This document shows, piece by piece, positions 31,500-42,497 of a DNA stretch of 64,000 nt. The translations under genes were made by a program, and so were the position numbers. The notes beneath the pieces were generated by a model, which was not told the origin of the DNA, made no database searches, and saw only the letters and a program-made list of their open reading frames with translations. This stretch comes from Closterium sp. Naga37s-1 (lineage: Eukaryota > Streptophyta > Zygnematophyceae > Desmidiales > Closteriaceae): assembly GCA_947471745.1 (NCBI GenBank), contig CANJKZ010000117.1, positions 851,001 to 915,000 on the forward strand, written 5' to 3'. Every line of letters starts with the position of its first letter. Positions within the stretch are counted from its first letter, which is position 1.

Positions 31500-33345
31500 G
31501 TGCGGACGAAGACCAGGCCTAGACCGTCCTGCAGCAATCCTTGGAATCTGGCAGGCGGCCAGCAAGGAGCGGGTGAAAGGCGTCGCGACTACGCGGGCAT
31601 GGCGGACTCGTCGGATTCGGCAAGCGAGGCCGACGGCGAGGAGGAGAAGGAAGGGGTTGCGGAAGAAGAGCGCGACAACGAGAACAAGGACGCGGATGCA
31701 GATCGTGCGCCAGAGGAGATGCGCGGGAGTGACGCGAGGCGCCAGGGGCAAATCGCGGATGCAGATCGTGCGCCAGAGGAGATGCGCGGGAGTGATGCGA
31801 GGCGCCAGGGGCAAATCGCGGATGCAGATCGTGCGCGAGAGGAGATGCGCGGGAGTGATGCGAGGCGCCAGGGGCAAATCGAGGATGCAGATCGTGCGCC
31901 AGAGGAGATGCGCGGGAGTGGCGCGAGGCGCCAGGGGAACGTGGCGCATGCGGATCGTGCACCAGAGGAGATGCGCGGGAGTGGCGCGAAACGCCAGGGG
32001 AACATGGCGGCAGATCACTCGCCCAAGGGACCGTGTGGAGGTGAAGCGAGGCGCAGCAGGAGCAAAGCAGCTGAGCCCTTGTCAAGGGAGCGAGGGGAGG
32101 AGGAGAAGAGCCGTGCTGCGCCAGCAGGAGTGTATCGTTCGCCCGAGCCAGGACAAAGCCGGGCGGGCAGGAGGCGTATGGCAATGGGAGGAAGGAGATC
32201 GCCGGAGTGGTCGGAAGAGGAGGAGGACGAGGATTACGAAGGAAGGCACGTTCAGCACTCGCCAGCAAGGAGGCGGCGGCCGGAGGGGAAGGCGCGAGGC
32301 AGGGGTAGCGAACGTTCGTCACCCAACGCCTCAGAGGCAGATGCGGGAGCGCGTCGTGAGAAAGCAGAAGAACACCTGCGGGTAGAGAGGAGGGCTGCAA
32401 AGGAAACGGGCGGAGAAGCAAGAAGGTGGCCCGAGAGAGAGAGAGACGTGTGAGGAGGGGCGAAGGAGAGCAATACCAGCGGGGTGAAGAGGCAGGAAGG
32501 GAAGGAGAAACGGGAAGACGGGATCAGGAGCACCGAGGCTGGGAAGAGCGTGGAGATTACAAGGAAAGAGGCGGGTGGCGCACCAGAAAGAGAAAGGGAG
32601 CGCGAAGAGGACAGGCGAGGCAAGAGAGAAGGTGTGCGGTCACCAGAAGTCTCGAGGGCAGCAGAGAAGGAGCGACAGCGAGAGGACAGAGTGCGGCGGT
32701 GCCAGGAGCGGTCCCCTGCAAGGGGAGAGAAGCGTCGGGAAGATGCAGAGAGGCGCTGGGGGGAGCGTGAAGATGCCCGAGGGAGGAGCCCCAGCCCGAT
32801 GTGCCCGAGGAGGCCTGGGCGTCACGGCGAAGGATCTGCAGGAGCAAGAGCGGCTAGGGAAGGAATAGAGCAAGTGCTGTACGGAACCAGCACGGGCAGC
32901 AGGGGAGAAAAGGAAAGGAGGAGAGGGGTTATGATGTCTGAGCGAGGAGGGACGGAGAGCTGGGAAACAGGGAAGTGGGGCGCAACAGCACAGCCGCGAG
33001 TGGAGGTGCCAGTACGCTTCACGGGAAACGAGAAAACCGGCCCAAGTCTGAAGAATTATTTGATGCAGACCAGCAATGTTACATACCGATGCGACAGACG
33101 CGGGATGGACCGATCGAGTTTTTCCTGAGCCTGCCAAGCACGTTGGGAGGGGAAGCAGAGACTTTGTATCGCATGAAGATTGGTGAATGGCTGAGGAGGG
33201 CAGAAGAGGATGACGAGGACCCGACGGTACTGTTCCTGGAGCGACTAAGGAAGCAGTTCCCTGGGCATACGGCGGCGCGCATCAGGGAATTCCAGGAGTT
33301 TAGGCGGAGGGATGAGGAGTCACTGCTGACATACTACGGACGGTG
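31500..33345 (+). pseudogene. Gag-like retroelement protein, highly charged, frameshifted
   Basis: The first part (31500-32453) is an Arg/Glu-rich protein with a 21-residue repeat. A second frame (32484-33128) continues the charged composition. A third (about 33020-33345) carries a gag core: PIEFFLSLPSTLGGEAETLY, then FLERLRKQFPGHTAARIREF and RRRDEESLLTYYGR, the pattern of Ty3-type gag where a capsid domain ends in a helix with a Tyr motif. At least two frame changes are required, so it is broken or spliced. No protease or pol follows. Confidence 0.55.
31694..32008 (+). repeat. 63-bp coding tandem repeat (21 residues, five copies)
   Basis: Unit codes DADRAPEEMRGSDARRQGQI. Copies 1-4 are nearly identical; copy 5 has diverged (HADRAPEEMRGSGAKRQGN). 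The unit length keeps the frame. Alternating acidic and basic residues suggest a helical, charged spacer. Confidence 0.9.
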
Positions 33346-33869
33346 AATGAACATGGCGGAAGACGTGGTGTGCACGGACAGCAGCATGATCATTTCCCCG
33401 TATATAGGCACACTCTTAGGTTAGGCGCAACCGCTTAAATCTGGAGCACAAACGTGATATCCGGTCATTGGCTATAAGCGCGGGGTACTTTCTTTTAGCC
33501 CGCATTGATCTTTTATCTGAGATTTGTCAAAACACTGTAACGAATTTCACCTTCAGCAAGTTGACGAGTTCCGAATTCGGTTCCCTTCACTCTCTGCTCA
33601 CGTGCTGCACGTTCAATCAGCACGAGGGATACTCCACTTGTTTCTTAGGTACGGTTTTCAGCAAATGGTGTGATGGTAAGCAAAACATGAGAGCAGTTGG
33701 AAAACCTGCATGCTTCTCCTTTTCTTGGCATAAGTTGCGATGAAAGCACGAAGAGGGCCATACGAAAACGCATGATCGTGTACTTGACATTCCTACCAAA
33801 TCGACGTGTCGTGACAAAGCTTTCCATTCTTCTGACGGCGTCACGACCACTCACTATAATGCTAACACC
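33346..33869. other. Spacer between gag remnant and Copia-D
   Basis: No coding similarity. A TATA-like CCGTATATAGGC lies near 33400. It ends at the target site of Copia-D. Confidence 0.4.
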
Positions 33870-34278
33870 TCTCAGAATAGCACGTAGTGAAATAAATGAC
33901 TAGCAAAGGGTTGGGTTGTGAGAATAATACGAGGAAAAATGATTGACTAGGAAAATGAGTTGGGTACAAATATGAAACCCTAGAAAACTGTACCCCATAG
34001 TGTCTACCCCACTACAGCCTAGAAAGACTATAGCATGAATGTTTGACACACCCCCATAGGCAAAGTGGGGGAGAACAAGGGGTCACAAGACCAGTCAAGC
34101 AAGGCAAGCTCAGGGTGGATCACAACGTCACCACACATTCCGAGCACAAGTTCAAAGGCCACAAGGCCAGTTCACATGCAGGATTATAAATCAAGGTGAA
34201 CAAGCAAGACAGTGATCGCAACCTAGCAAAGGTAAACAGGCAGGTGCAGGTATATATAGATCACAGTACAAAGCAAAG

Positions 34279-36011
34279 TCAAGTGGTAAGCAAGTGAGGC
34301 CAGGTAGGCACAAGACCTAACATAGTACAGAAGCGCTGATGATCACAAGGCTGAAGTGCCTTGGTAAAGATATCAGCAGTGTTGGCCGGAGAGGCCACGT
34401 AAACAAGGCGCAGCTGACCACGCTGCTGCAGCTCACGTGCAAGGAAGTAGCGAAGAGCAATGTGCTTCGTTCTGTGCTCCAGTCTGTGCTCCTGACACAA
34501 GGCCAGCATGGCCTTGTTGTCTACGTACAGAACTGGAGGAGAGCGAGGCGGCTCTCCCAGGTCGGTCAGCAGGTAGGTGAGCCAGCATAACTCCTGTGCA
34601 GCCATGGCCCCTGCGTAGATCTCAGCCTCACAGCTGGAGCTGAGAACAGAAGACGAGCGGGTAGACCGCCACGAAACAGAGCCGGAACCAAGGCTGAAGG
34701 TGTAACCCTGTGACGACCGCTGCGTAGCCTGGTCGTCAACCCAAGAAGCGTCTGCGTGACCAGTGAGGACCACTGGACCTCGCCCTCCAAGCACGAGCCC
34801 CATGCCCGACGTACTGCACAAGTAGCGCAACACCCTCTTAGCAGCATCCATGTGCTCCTTCCTGTGTCGGCCAGGAGCGACGTAGCGTGCTAGGATGCTA
34901 AGAGGGTAGGCTAGGTCAAGTCGAGTGCAGGTCATCAGGTACATGAGGCAGCCCACAAGCTCTAGATACGGGCCACTCGGCTCTACGGACTCGTCCGAAG
35001 GTGGAGCTGAGAGCGAGTGACCGGTAGGCAGAGGAGTGAACTGTGGCGAGGAGTACGTGAAGCAGAAGCGCTGAAGGACCTGCTGCACCATGTGTGACTG
35101 AGTCAAGGTAATGGTGCGCTGTGCTCTGTCCCGGGTGATCCGCAAGCCAAGATAGCTTGTCAGCTCACCCAGCTCTGTGCACGTGTGTCTCTTCTGCAGT
35201 TCCGACTTCACGTGGGCGAGTGCCTCAGTGTCAGCAGTAGCAAAGACCAGGTCGTCTACGTACACGAGAACGTAGAACGGCGGCAGAGTGGTGTCGGTGC
35301 GTAGAAACAGCGACGGGTCCGCAGTAGAAGGAGCAAACCCAAGAGCAGCAAGAGTCGTCCTCAGTGTGTCGTGCCACTCACGGGGCGCCTGGCGGAGACC
35401 GTAGACTGGCCGCCGGAGGCTCCACTGGGTACCAGCAGGAAACGACCCGGTGAAGCTAGGTGGGCGGCGCAGCCAGATCTCCTCGTGCAGGCTGCCCTGT
35501 AGGAAAGCAGTGCTGAAGTCAAGAGAGTGAAGCTCGTAGTCACGCTGAGTGGCGACGTGCAGCAGAACCCGAAGAGTGGTCATCTTCGGGGTAGGGGAGA
35601 AGGTCTGGAAGAAGTCAACTCCCTCACGCTGACTGAAGCCTCGTGCAACGTAACGCGCCTTGAAGACAGGCGGAGAACCCGGCGGCCGCTTCACCCTGAA
35701 AATCCACATGCCACTGACGATGTTCGCCCTAGGAGGGGGAACCTCGTCAACGTAGGTGCCTGTGGACTTCCAGGAAGCCATCTCTGCGTCCATGGCTGAC
35801 TGCCACTGAGAGGAGTAGGGACCCTCTATCGCCTCTGCGTAAGAGCGCGGGGTCGGGATGTCTGGTGCATCCGGGTCTCCCTCAGGGGCAATCAGCATGG
35901 ACACGAGATGAGGTAAAGCAGCGGCAAAGCACTCAAACTCCTCCTGTCTGTCCTCAAGGACGTCCGTGCCAAGAGCACACTCACCCCTGACGGACGGAGG
36001 ATAGACAGACT
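34279..36011 (-). CDS. Copia-C reverse transcriptase and RNase H
   Basis: Open from the TRIM-2 insertion point to the stop at 34279. It begins in SVYPPSVRGECALGTDVLED and contains MWIFRVKRPPGSPPVFKARY, LDFSTAFLQGSLHEEIWLRR, the catalytic YVDDLVFA, then RNase H blocks GHADASWVDD, SSSCEAEIYAGAM and YVDNKAMLAL. About 575 residues, very close to Copia-B. No lesions are seen in this half. The upstream part of pol is separated from it by TRIM-2. Confidence 0.92.
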
Positions 36012-37505
36012 TGTCAGAAAGAACGAAACAGGAATGAAGAAAAGGAGGGGTTTCACTAGCAAGCAGTTGGATACATATAGCAAACCCTAATTGGGCTGTA
36101 CTCACTATGAAGTACCCCACTGCAGGCTAGACAATTATAACTTTCTGACACACCCCCATAGCCAAAGTGGGGTGTAATCAGCACAACAAGCAAGCATAGT
36201 AATAGTTCACAATTACAAGCAAAGCTAGAGGCTATCACAGAGGGCAAGTGAGGAGGAGGAGTGACTGTGAGAGGAGAGTAGACTGGAGGCGAAGGCTGAA
36301 GCTACAGTCACACGGGCAACAGAAGCGGCTGGCACAGTGGCTACCGGAGCAAGGGCCCTGGACTACTGGAGTAACAGACTCCGTGGCTACGACGAGCGGC
36401 AGGAGCAACGGACCCACGGGCGACTGGCGCAGGCTGGCACAGTGGCTACCGGAGCAAGGGCCCCGGACCACTGGAGTATCAGACTCTCTGAGCTACCGAG
36501 AGCAAGGGCTCCGGACTACTGGCGCTGCTGGCGACACGACGACGACCTCCACGCAACCTCCCCCAACTGTCCCACACCCCTTGCACACACCCCCTGCAGA
36601 AACCCTAGCTCCACTTCCACGTCACCCCCCTTAAACCCTAAACCCTCGGCTCCCACACACCCACCCCCCTCAGCGGCAGCTGCAGCAGTGGGAAACGGAG
36701 GAGGAGGAGGTGTAGGGGACGGATCACACACCCGCCACCCCCATACTTGCCACCCCCATACCCCCAAACGCAGGGCAAAAACGGGGGCAGCAGCTGGGGC
36801 GGTGTGTGAGCGGAAGCGGGGCGGCGCGCGGGCCCCCAGGGCGCCTCGACGAGTGACGGGAGGGGGGGACGCGCGGCCCCCCAGGGCGCCGCGACGGGCG
36901 ACGGGAGGGGCGACGCGCGGCCCCCCAGGGCGCCTCGACGAGTGACGGGAGGGGGGGACGCGCGGCCCCCCAGGGCGCCGCGACGGGCGACGGGAGGGGC
37001 GACACGCGGCCCCCCAGGTCGCCGCGACGGGCGACGGGAGGGGGGGGGTCGACGCGCTAGCCCCCAGGGCGCCGCGACGGGCGACGGGCAGGGCGACGCG
37101 CGGCCCCCCTGGGCGCCGCGACGGGCGACGGGATGGCGGGGGGGGGGCGCGCGCGGATCCCCCACGGCAGAAAACCGCCGCGCGCCTCGGGGCGCACGGC
37201 GGGCAGAAACTCGCCGCGCGCCCCGAGCGCACTCGCCTCGGGGCGCACGGCAGGAGGAAGACGGCGCGCGCCCGAGGCGCGCGAGAAGCAGAACAGCAGC
37301 GGAAGCAGTTAGGTGGCGGGCCCACCCACAGGATCGACCCAAGGGGGTCGACCTGCTCTGAAACCATGTCAGAAAGAACGAAACAGGAATGAAGAAAAGG
37401 AGGGGTTTCACTAGCAAGCAGTTGGATACATATAGCAAACCCTAATTGGGCTGTACTCACTATGGAGTACCCCACTGCAGGCTAGACAATTATAACATTC
37501 TGACA
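36012..37505 (-). mobile_element. TRIM-2: complete non-autonomous LTR element inside Copia-C pol
   Basis: 139-bp LTRs (36012-36150 and 37367-37505; two differences) starting TGTCAGAAAGAACG and ending TTCTGACA. Perfect target duplication AGACT (36007-36011 and 37506-37510). On the minus strand the primer site TGGTTTCAGAGC is followed by GGTCGACCCCCTTGGGTCG and GC-rich units, closely matching the leader of TRIM-1, so both belong to one family. 1494 bp, with no retroelement coding. The long frames inside are GC-composition artefacts. Confidence 0.94.
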
Positions 37506-37510
37506 AGACT

Positions 37511-39874
37511 CAGACTCAGCAACAAGGCTAGCGGCGTAGTCAAGACGACAGGCGGCAGCAAAGTCAACAAGCTCAGCCACTAGAGCAGACGCAGCAGTGG
37601 ACTCAAAGGAAGGGTCAGTGACAATAGTAGCGAGGAAATGCGTGACAGTAGGACTGGCAGCACGAAGGGAGTCAGACTCCGGGTCCGGACCGTCAGGAAG
37701 AGAGGACGTAGGAGGAGACGGCAGAGGGACACGCTGTGGAGCAGTGGAAGGACGCAGAGTCATATAGTGAGTGCCAGGGACAGGAGGAGGACGCTCACGC
37801 GGAACACGACGACCAGTGCGGACAACGCGGACAGGCGACTCTAGACGAGACTCAGGCGACGCAGGACGAGACTCAGGCTCACGACGCTCCGTAAGACCTC
37901 TAGTCGGTCCAGAGTAAGGAGAAGGACCAGGCAGTGGAGAGGCTGGCTGTAACTGTGACTGCGACTGGACATGCGGTGGACTCAGTGGGGGAGGAGTAGG
38001 ACCAGTAGAAGGTGGGAGGCCAAGAACCTGCTGAAGGAGCGGAACGTAGTACGGCCGCGGCCGCGCAGCACCTCCTGAACCAGCAGAGACAGCACCAGCA
38101 CCCTCAGCTCCAGGGTCTCCAGCTACAACTCCCGCAGCACCACCAGCTCCAACTCCCACAGCAGCTCCAGTCCCAGCAGCTCCAGTACCTCCAGTACGAG
38201 CACCTCCAGGACCAGCGGCTCCAGCAGCTCCAGCACCAGCAGCACCTCCAGCAGCTCCAGCACCAGTAGCACCTCCAGCAGCTCCAGCACCAGCAGCACC
38301 TCCAGCAGCACCACCAGCAGCTCCAGCACCAGCAGCACCTCCAGCAGTACCACCAGTAGCGCCAGCACCAGCAGCACCTCCAGCAGCTCCAGCACCAACA
38401 GCACCTTCAGAAGCGCCAGCACCAGCAGCGCCTCCAGCAGCACCACCAGCAGCTCCAGCACCAGCAGCAACTCCAGCAGTAGGCCCCCCAGCTCCAGCAG
38501 CACGGCTACAGCGCCGAGCATACCACTCACGAAGCTGTCGTGGAGAGAGGGGCTCCCGCCGCAACGGGACACTCGGAGGACCTCCAGTCGCAGCACCCCC
38601 AGACGAAGCACCCCCAGGCTCAGCACCCCCAGGCTCAGCACCCCCAGACGCAGCACCCCCAGACTCAGCACCCCCAGGCTCAGCACCCCAAGGCTCAGCA
38701 CCCCCAGACTCAGCAACCCCAGGCTCAGCACCCCCAGCAGCACCGGAGTCAACAGCTACCTCAACAGGCTCGACGGGGTCTACCTGAGACACACCTGAGG
38801 GAGCAGGACCCTGAGGGGGGAGGGGGTCTACCGGAGGAGTACCTGGCGCGAGGAAGAGCGGTGGGGGGGGGAGGGGGGCAGTGCGGTAGGGGAAGAGACG
38901 GTAGTAAGAAACCGACTCGTCAAACGTGACGTCCTGAGAGGACAGAACACGGCGCGAGGTGGGGTGGTAAAACCGCCAACCAGGCGCGTCAGGGGGGAAG
39001 CCAAGGAAGACGCAGGGAACGGCACGGGAGGACAGCTTGTCCGCAGACAAGTCGCGTACGAAAGCTCGAGATCCCCAGACACGGAACGCAGACGCATCGC
39101 CAACCTTCCCCGTCCACCGCAGAGTGGGGGTTGTCTCCGGCATGGAGACCCGGGGCTGGAGGTTGATCTGATGCGCCGCGTACTGAACCGCGAACGGCCA
39201 CAGAAAATGGGGAGCAGCCGCATGGATCATGGACGTACGAGCGACATCCATGACCATGCCAATGCGGCGCTCAGCAATCCCATTTTGCTGTGGAGAGGCC
39301 GGAAGCGTGAACGTCTGGCGGATGCCCTCCGCCCGACAGAAAGCTCGCAGAAGGTCGGAGGAAAACTCTCCACCTCTGTCTGAGTGCAGACGCAGAACAG
39401 GAAAGTCCGAACCGAAACTCTCTTTTTGTGTTGGAGACGAGCAGCGCGGATCCAGTCGATCAACACCTCAGTGACTTCGCCCTTGCGGCGCAAGGGGAAG
39501 ACCGTGGTGTAACGCGAGTAGTCGTCAACAACCAGCAGGAAGTAACGCTCGTGACCCTGTCCACGGACGCGGGCTGGGCCCCACACGTCCATGTGAAGAG
39601 TCTGCAGGGGGGCCTCTGTCGGAGGAAACTCGGAGGAGTGAGGAGCGGCGCGCTGCCGGCCCTCGACGCAGGGAACGCAGGTAGGGGCAGGCCCCGGAGG
39701 AAGGGGTGGGAGGGACTCTGGAAGACCTGAGACAAGGACACGGGAGGCCATGCCTCGAAGACGAGGCAGGGAGGGGTGACCAAGGCGGTGGTGCCAAAGG
39801 AGAGTCTCGTGAGACAGGAGGCGACACGAGCAGGGGGCAGACTCAGGGCCAGACCGGGACGCTGCAGCAAACAC
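37511..39874 (-). pseudogene. Copia-C pre-integrase, integrase and linker (frameshifted)
   Basis: Minus strand, 39874 downward: WHHRLGHPSLPRLRG, then CVPCVEGR, HMDVWGPARVRGQG and VVDDYSRYTTVFPL. The frame is lost near 39420 (ARLQHKKRVS) just before the second catalytic Asp and is regained at about 39257 (MVMDVARTSMIHAAAPHF). The integrase C-terminus RVWGSRAFVRDLSADKL is followed by a Glu/Gly/Ala-rich linker of about 280 residues (to about 38050) and a Ser/Pro/Arg region that ends at TRIM-2. Confidence 0.88.
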
Positions 39875-41417
39875 CTGACCTCACGCGGCTACCTGACCAG
39901 TCGAGTGTGGTGCAGTCGCGAAAGAAGGAGCGGGAAGCACCCGAGTCAAGGGTGAAAGTGTGCAAGACCTGAGCTGACGCGGTACCTGAGAGAGCAGCCT
40001 CACCAGCACCTGGAGCAGCAGACTCGCTAGCACCTAGAGCAGCAGCCTCAATGCGCGGGTCGGGCGGAACACACAGGTAGCAGTCACCCTCAGCATCAAT
40101 AGACACAGCATATATAGCAGCAAGGATAGCATCATAATCAAGATCAAAGATAGCAACCCCCGACTTAAGCAGAATATCCCAGCGAGGGATCTCAGTGGAG
40201 CCAGGGAACTGTGTACGCCAGGCGTCAGTCAGGCGGCAGAAGCAGCGGGGTGTGGTGTGCGGGCCGCCGCACGTCTCTCCACTGCGGTCGCCGGTGCGAA
40301 GAACGTAGGTGCAGGGACCAGCACCCCCAGACCTCCCACGCCCAGCGTACCACTCACAGAGCTGCTGAGGCAACGGGGTCTCACGGGAGCGCTGCTGCTG
40401 CTGGCGCTGACCACCGCTAGAGCCTCCCCGCTGCCCACCACCGCCCCCGCCACCCCCACCTCCGCCGCCGCCGCCGCCACCTCCACCCCCACTCCCGCTG
40501 CCTCCGCCGCCTCCACCTCCACCGCCGCCACCGAAGCCCCCACTCCCTCCACCACTCCCACCTCCACCCCCACCCCCTCCGCCTCCGCCACCGCCACCAC
40601 CGCCGCCCCCGCCATCCCCTCCACCCCCCTTGCCCCCCTTGCCCTTGCCGTAGCGGCGCTTCCCACTAGGGGCAGACGCAGTGCCGACCGACTTGGTGCC
40701 AACGAGGTCGACTGCAGCAGCAGAGGCAACATAGGGCAAAAGAGGGACGGGGGAGCACCCCTCAAAGAAAGGGGCACGAGGGTCACCACGAGAGGCTCCT
40801 ACAGCGACTATACTCTTCTCAGCTGCAAGGAGGCGCTCCTCGAGGAGGTCAACGGTGAGCGTGGTGGGGCAAAGGGAGAGGAAGTGGTCCCTGACCGAGC
40901 AAAGGGAGTCAGGGAGCCGGGTGACGAGGTAGTAGAGAGTGATGTACATAGGGGGGGGGTTCGCGGCGCAGAACTCGGCAGGAAGCGCAGCGCGGTAGCG
41001 GGTGTCACTAGTGCGGAGGTGCGTAATGAGGTCAGCGACTGTGGCAAAAGCGGCTAGGTCAGGGAACAGGTACGGCAGCATGAGGCGGCTAAGGGCAGCA
41101 GTGGCAGGGGAGGAGTAGCGCGCAACAACAGCAGTGTACAGAGTGCTAGCAGTCTTGTACTGGCTAATTGCGCTCTCAGCAGACGGCAGGTGACTACGGA
41201 CAGCAAGACGGGCAGCAGCATCGCGCGTGGTCCACTGTGAGCGAACAGTAATGGCAGCATCAGCAGCAGGTGCAGCAGAGGCGCCAGAAGTGAGGTCAAA
41301 GAGTGAGACTCCATCCTTGCTATCGCACTGCAGGAACAGCTGCGGATCATCGACCCAGACCTCAAAATCGACCGCTCGACCCTCAGCATCGAAGGTGAGT
41401 ACGTTAGGGTTGGCCAT
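39875..41417 (-). CDS. Copia-C gag with truncated protease
   Basis: Starts MANPNVLTFDAEGRAVDF. The gag core has VARYSSPATAALSRLMLPYL and LVTRLPDSLCSVRDHFLSLC. A long Gly-rich run is followed by the zinc-knuckle variant (CTYVLRTGDRSGETC...H....C) and the protease start FTLDSGASRSFFRDCTTLD. Immediately after this the protease body (about 100 residues in Copia-B) is deleted, joining into pre-integrase sequence in another frame. Gag itself looks intact, so the protein could be made and assembled. Confidence 0.88.
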
Positions 41418-42279
41418 AGCAGCAGGAGCAGCAGCAGTGGCCTAGCGGCAGCAGCAGCAGTAGCAGCGCGACTCGGCAGGGCGGCGCGGTTCGGTAGGGC
41501 GGCTCGGCTAGGCAGGGCGGCGCGGGCGCAGCAGTGTGCGGGTGCGGCGGTGCACTTACCAGTGGCGGAAGTGGTGGGCCGCTACTGGTGGGGCTGGGCC
41601 GGGGCGCGTCGGCAGGGCAGGGGGCCGCCACAAGGAGGGGCCGCGGCGAGGCGGCAGGACAGGGCTGGGACAGCAGGGCCGGCAGGGCGGCTGCATGCTC
41701 GGCAGCGGCAGCAGGGCCGCTACGGTGGCATCTGCTGCTGCAGGGACGGCGACGGCAGCTGCTGCAGGGACGGCAGCTGCTGCAGGGACGGCGACGACGG
41801 GGCGGCAGGGCCGCCACGACGAGCAGGCGGGCGGCGACGACGGGGTGGCAGAGCCGCTACGGCGAGCAGGCGGGCCGCGAAGAGCCGAGGAGGGCCGCAA
41901 AGGGGGGCCGCGAAGGGCCGCGAAGGGGCCGCGACGGGCCGCGAAGGGGCCGCGAAGGGCCGCGAGGGGGCCGCGAAGGGCCGTGAGGGGGCCGCGAAGG
42001 GCCGCGAAGGGGCCGCGAAGGGCCGCGAGGGAGCCGCGAAGGGCCGTGAGGGGGGCCGCGAAGGGCCGCGAAGGGGCCGCGAAGGGCCGCTAGGGGGGGC
42101 CGCGGAGGGCCGCGAGAGGGGCCGTGAAGGGGCCGTTAAAGGGCGCGACGGGCGGGCAGGCGCACGGGGCGCAGTTAAGGCAAGCGCGAAGCGCGCTCCG
42201 GGCAGGTAAGAGAAAAATTTCGAAGTGGTGGGCCCTTAAAAAAAAAAACCGGTCCCACTAGGGAACCCGCTCTATACCA
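41418..42279 (-). repeat. Copia-C leader: GC-rich tandem repeat
   Basis: Minus strand: primer site ATGGTATAGAGCGGG, then AAGGGCCCACC (same block as in Copia-B), then repeated GGCCCTTCGCGGCCCCTTC units (about 41880-42150), then mixed GC-rich and GCAGCAG-type repeats up to the gag ATG. Noncoding. Confidence 0.78.
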
Positions 42280-42497
42280 TGTTAGAATAATACGAGGAAA
42301 AATGATTGACTAGGAAAATGAGTTGGGTACAAATATGAAACCCTAGAAAACTGTACCCCATAGTGTCTACCCCACTACAGCCTAGAAAGACTATAGCATG
42401 AATGTTTGACATGGGTTACAAATAGACAACCCTCATAGGGTTGTACCCCCTAGAGAGTGCGTCATTATAGCCTAACAAGCAATTATACCATTTGACA

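Larger units (their letters stand above)
33917..42411 (-). mobile_element. Copia-C: full-length Copia element with nested TRIM-2
   Basis: 132-bp LTRs (33917-34048 and 42280-42411) with one difference. A perfect target duplication TGGGT lies at 33912-33916 and 42412-42416. Reads right to left: LTR, primer site, leader (41418-42279), gag, remnant protease, integrase, RT, RNase H, polypurine tract (34049-34060), LTR. It is the same subfamily as Copia-B. Without TRIM-2 and its duplicated target site it would be about 7.0 kb. A protease deletion and an integrase frameshift disable it, yet the LTRs are almost identical, so it moved recently. Confidence 0.95.

Noticed and set aside
36256..37475. Up to 319-codon frames inside TRIM-2 (both strands)
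   Set aside because: GC-rich leader repeats with no domain; the element has clear LTRs, primer site and target duplication and is noncoding.
41404..42209. Frames of 114-219 codons next to Copia-C gag
   Set aside because: The noncoding GC-rich leader between primer site and gag; composition artefacts.
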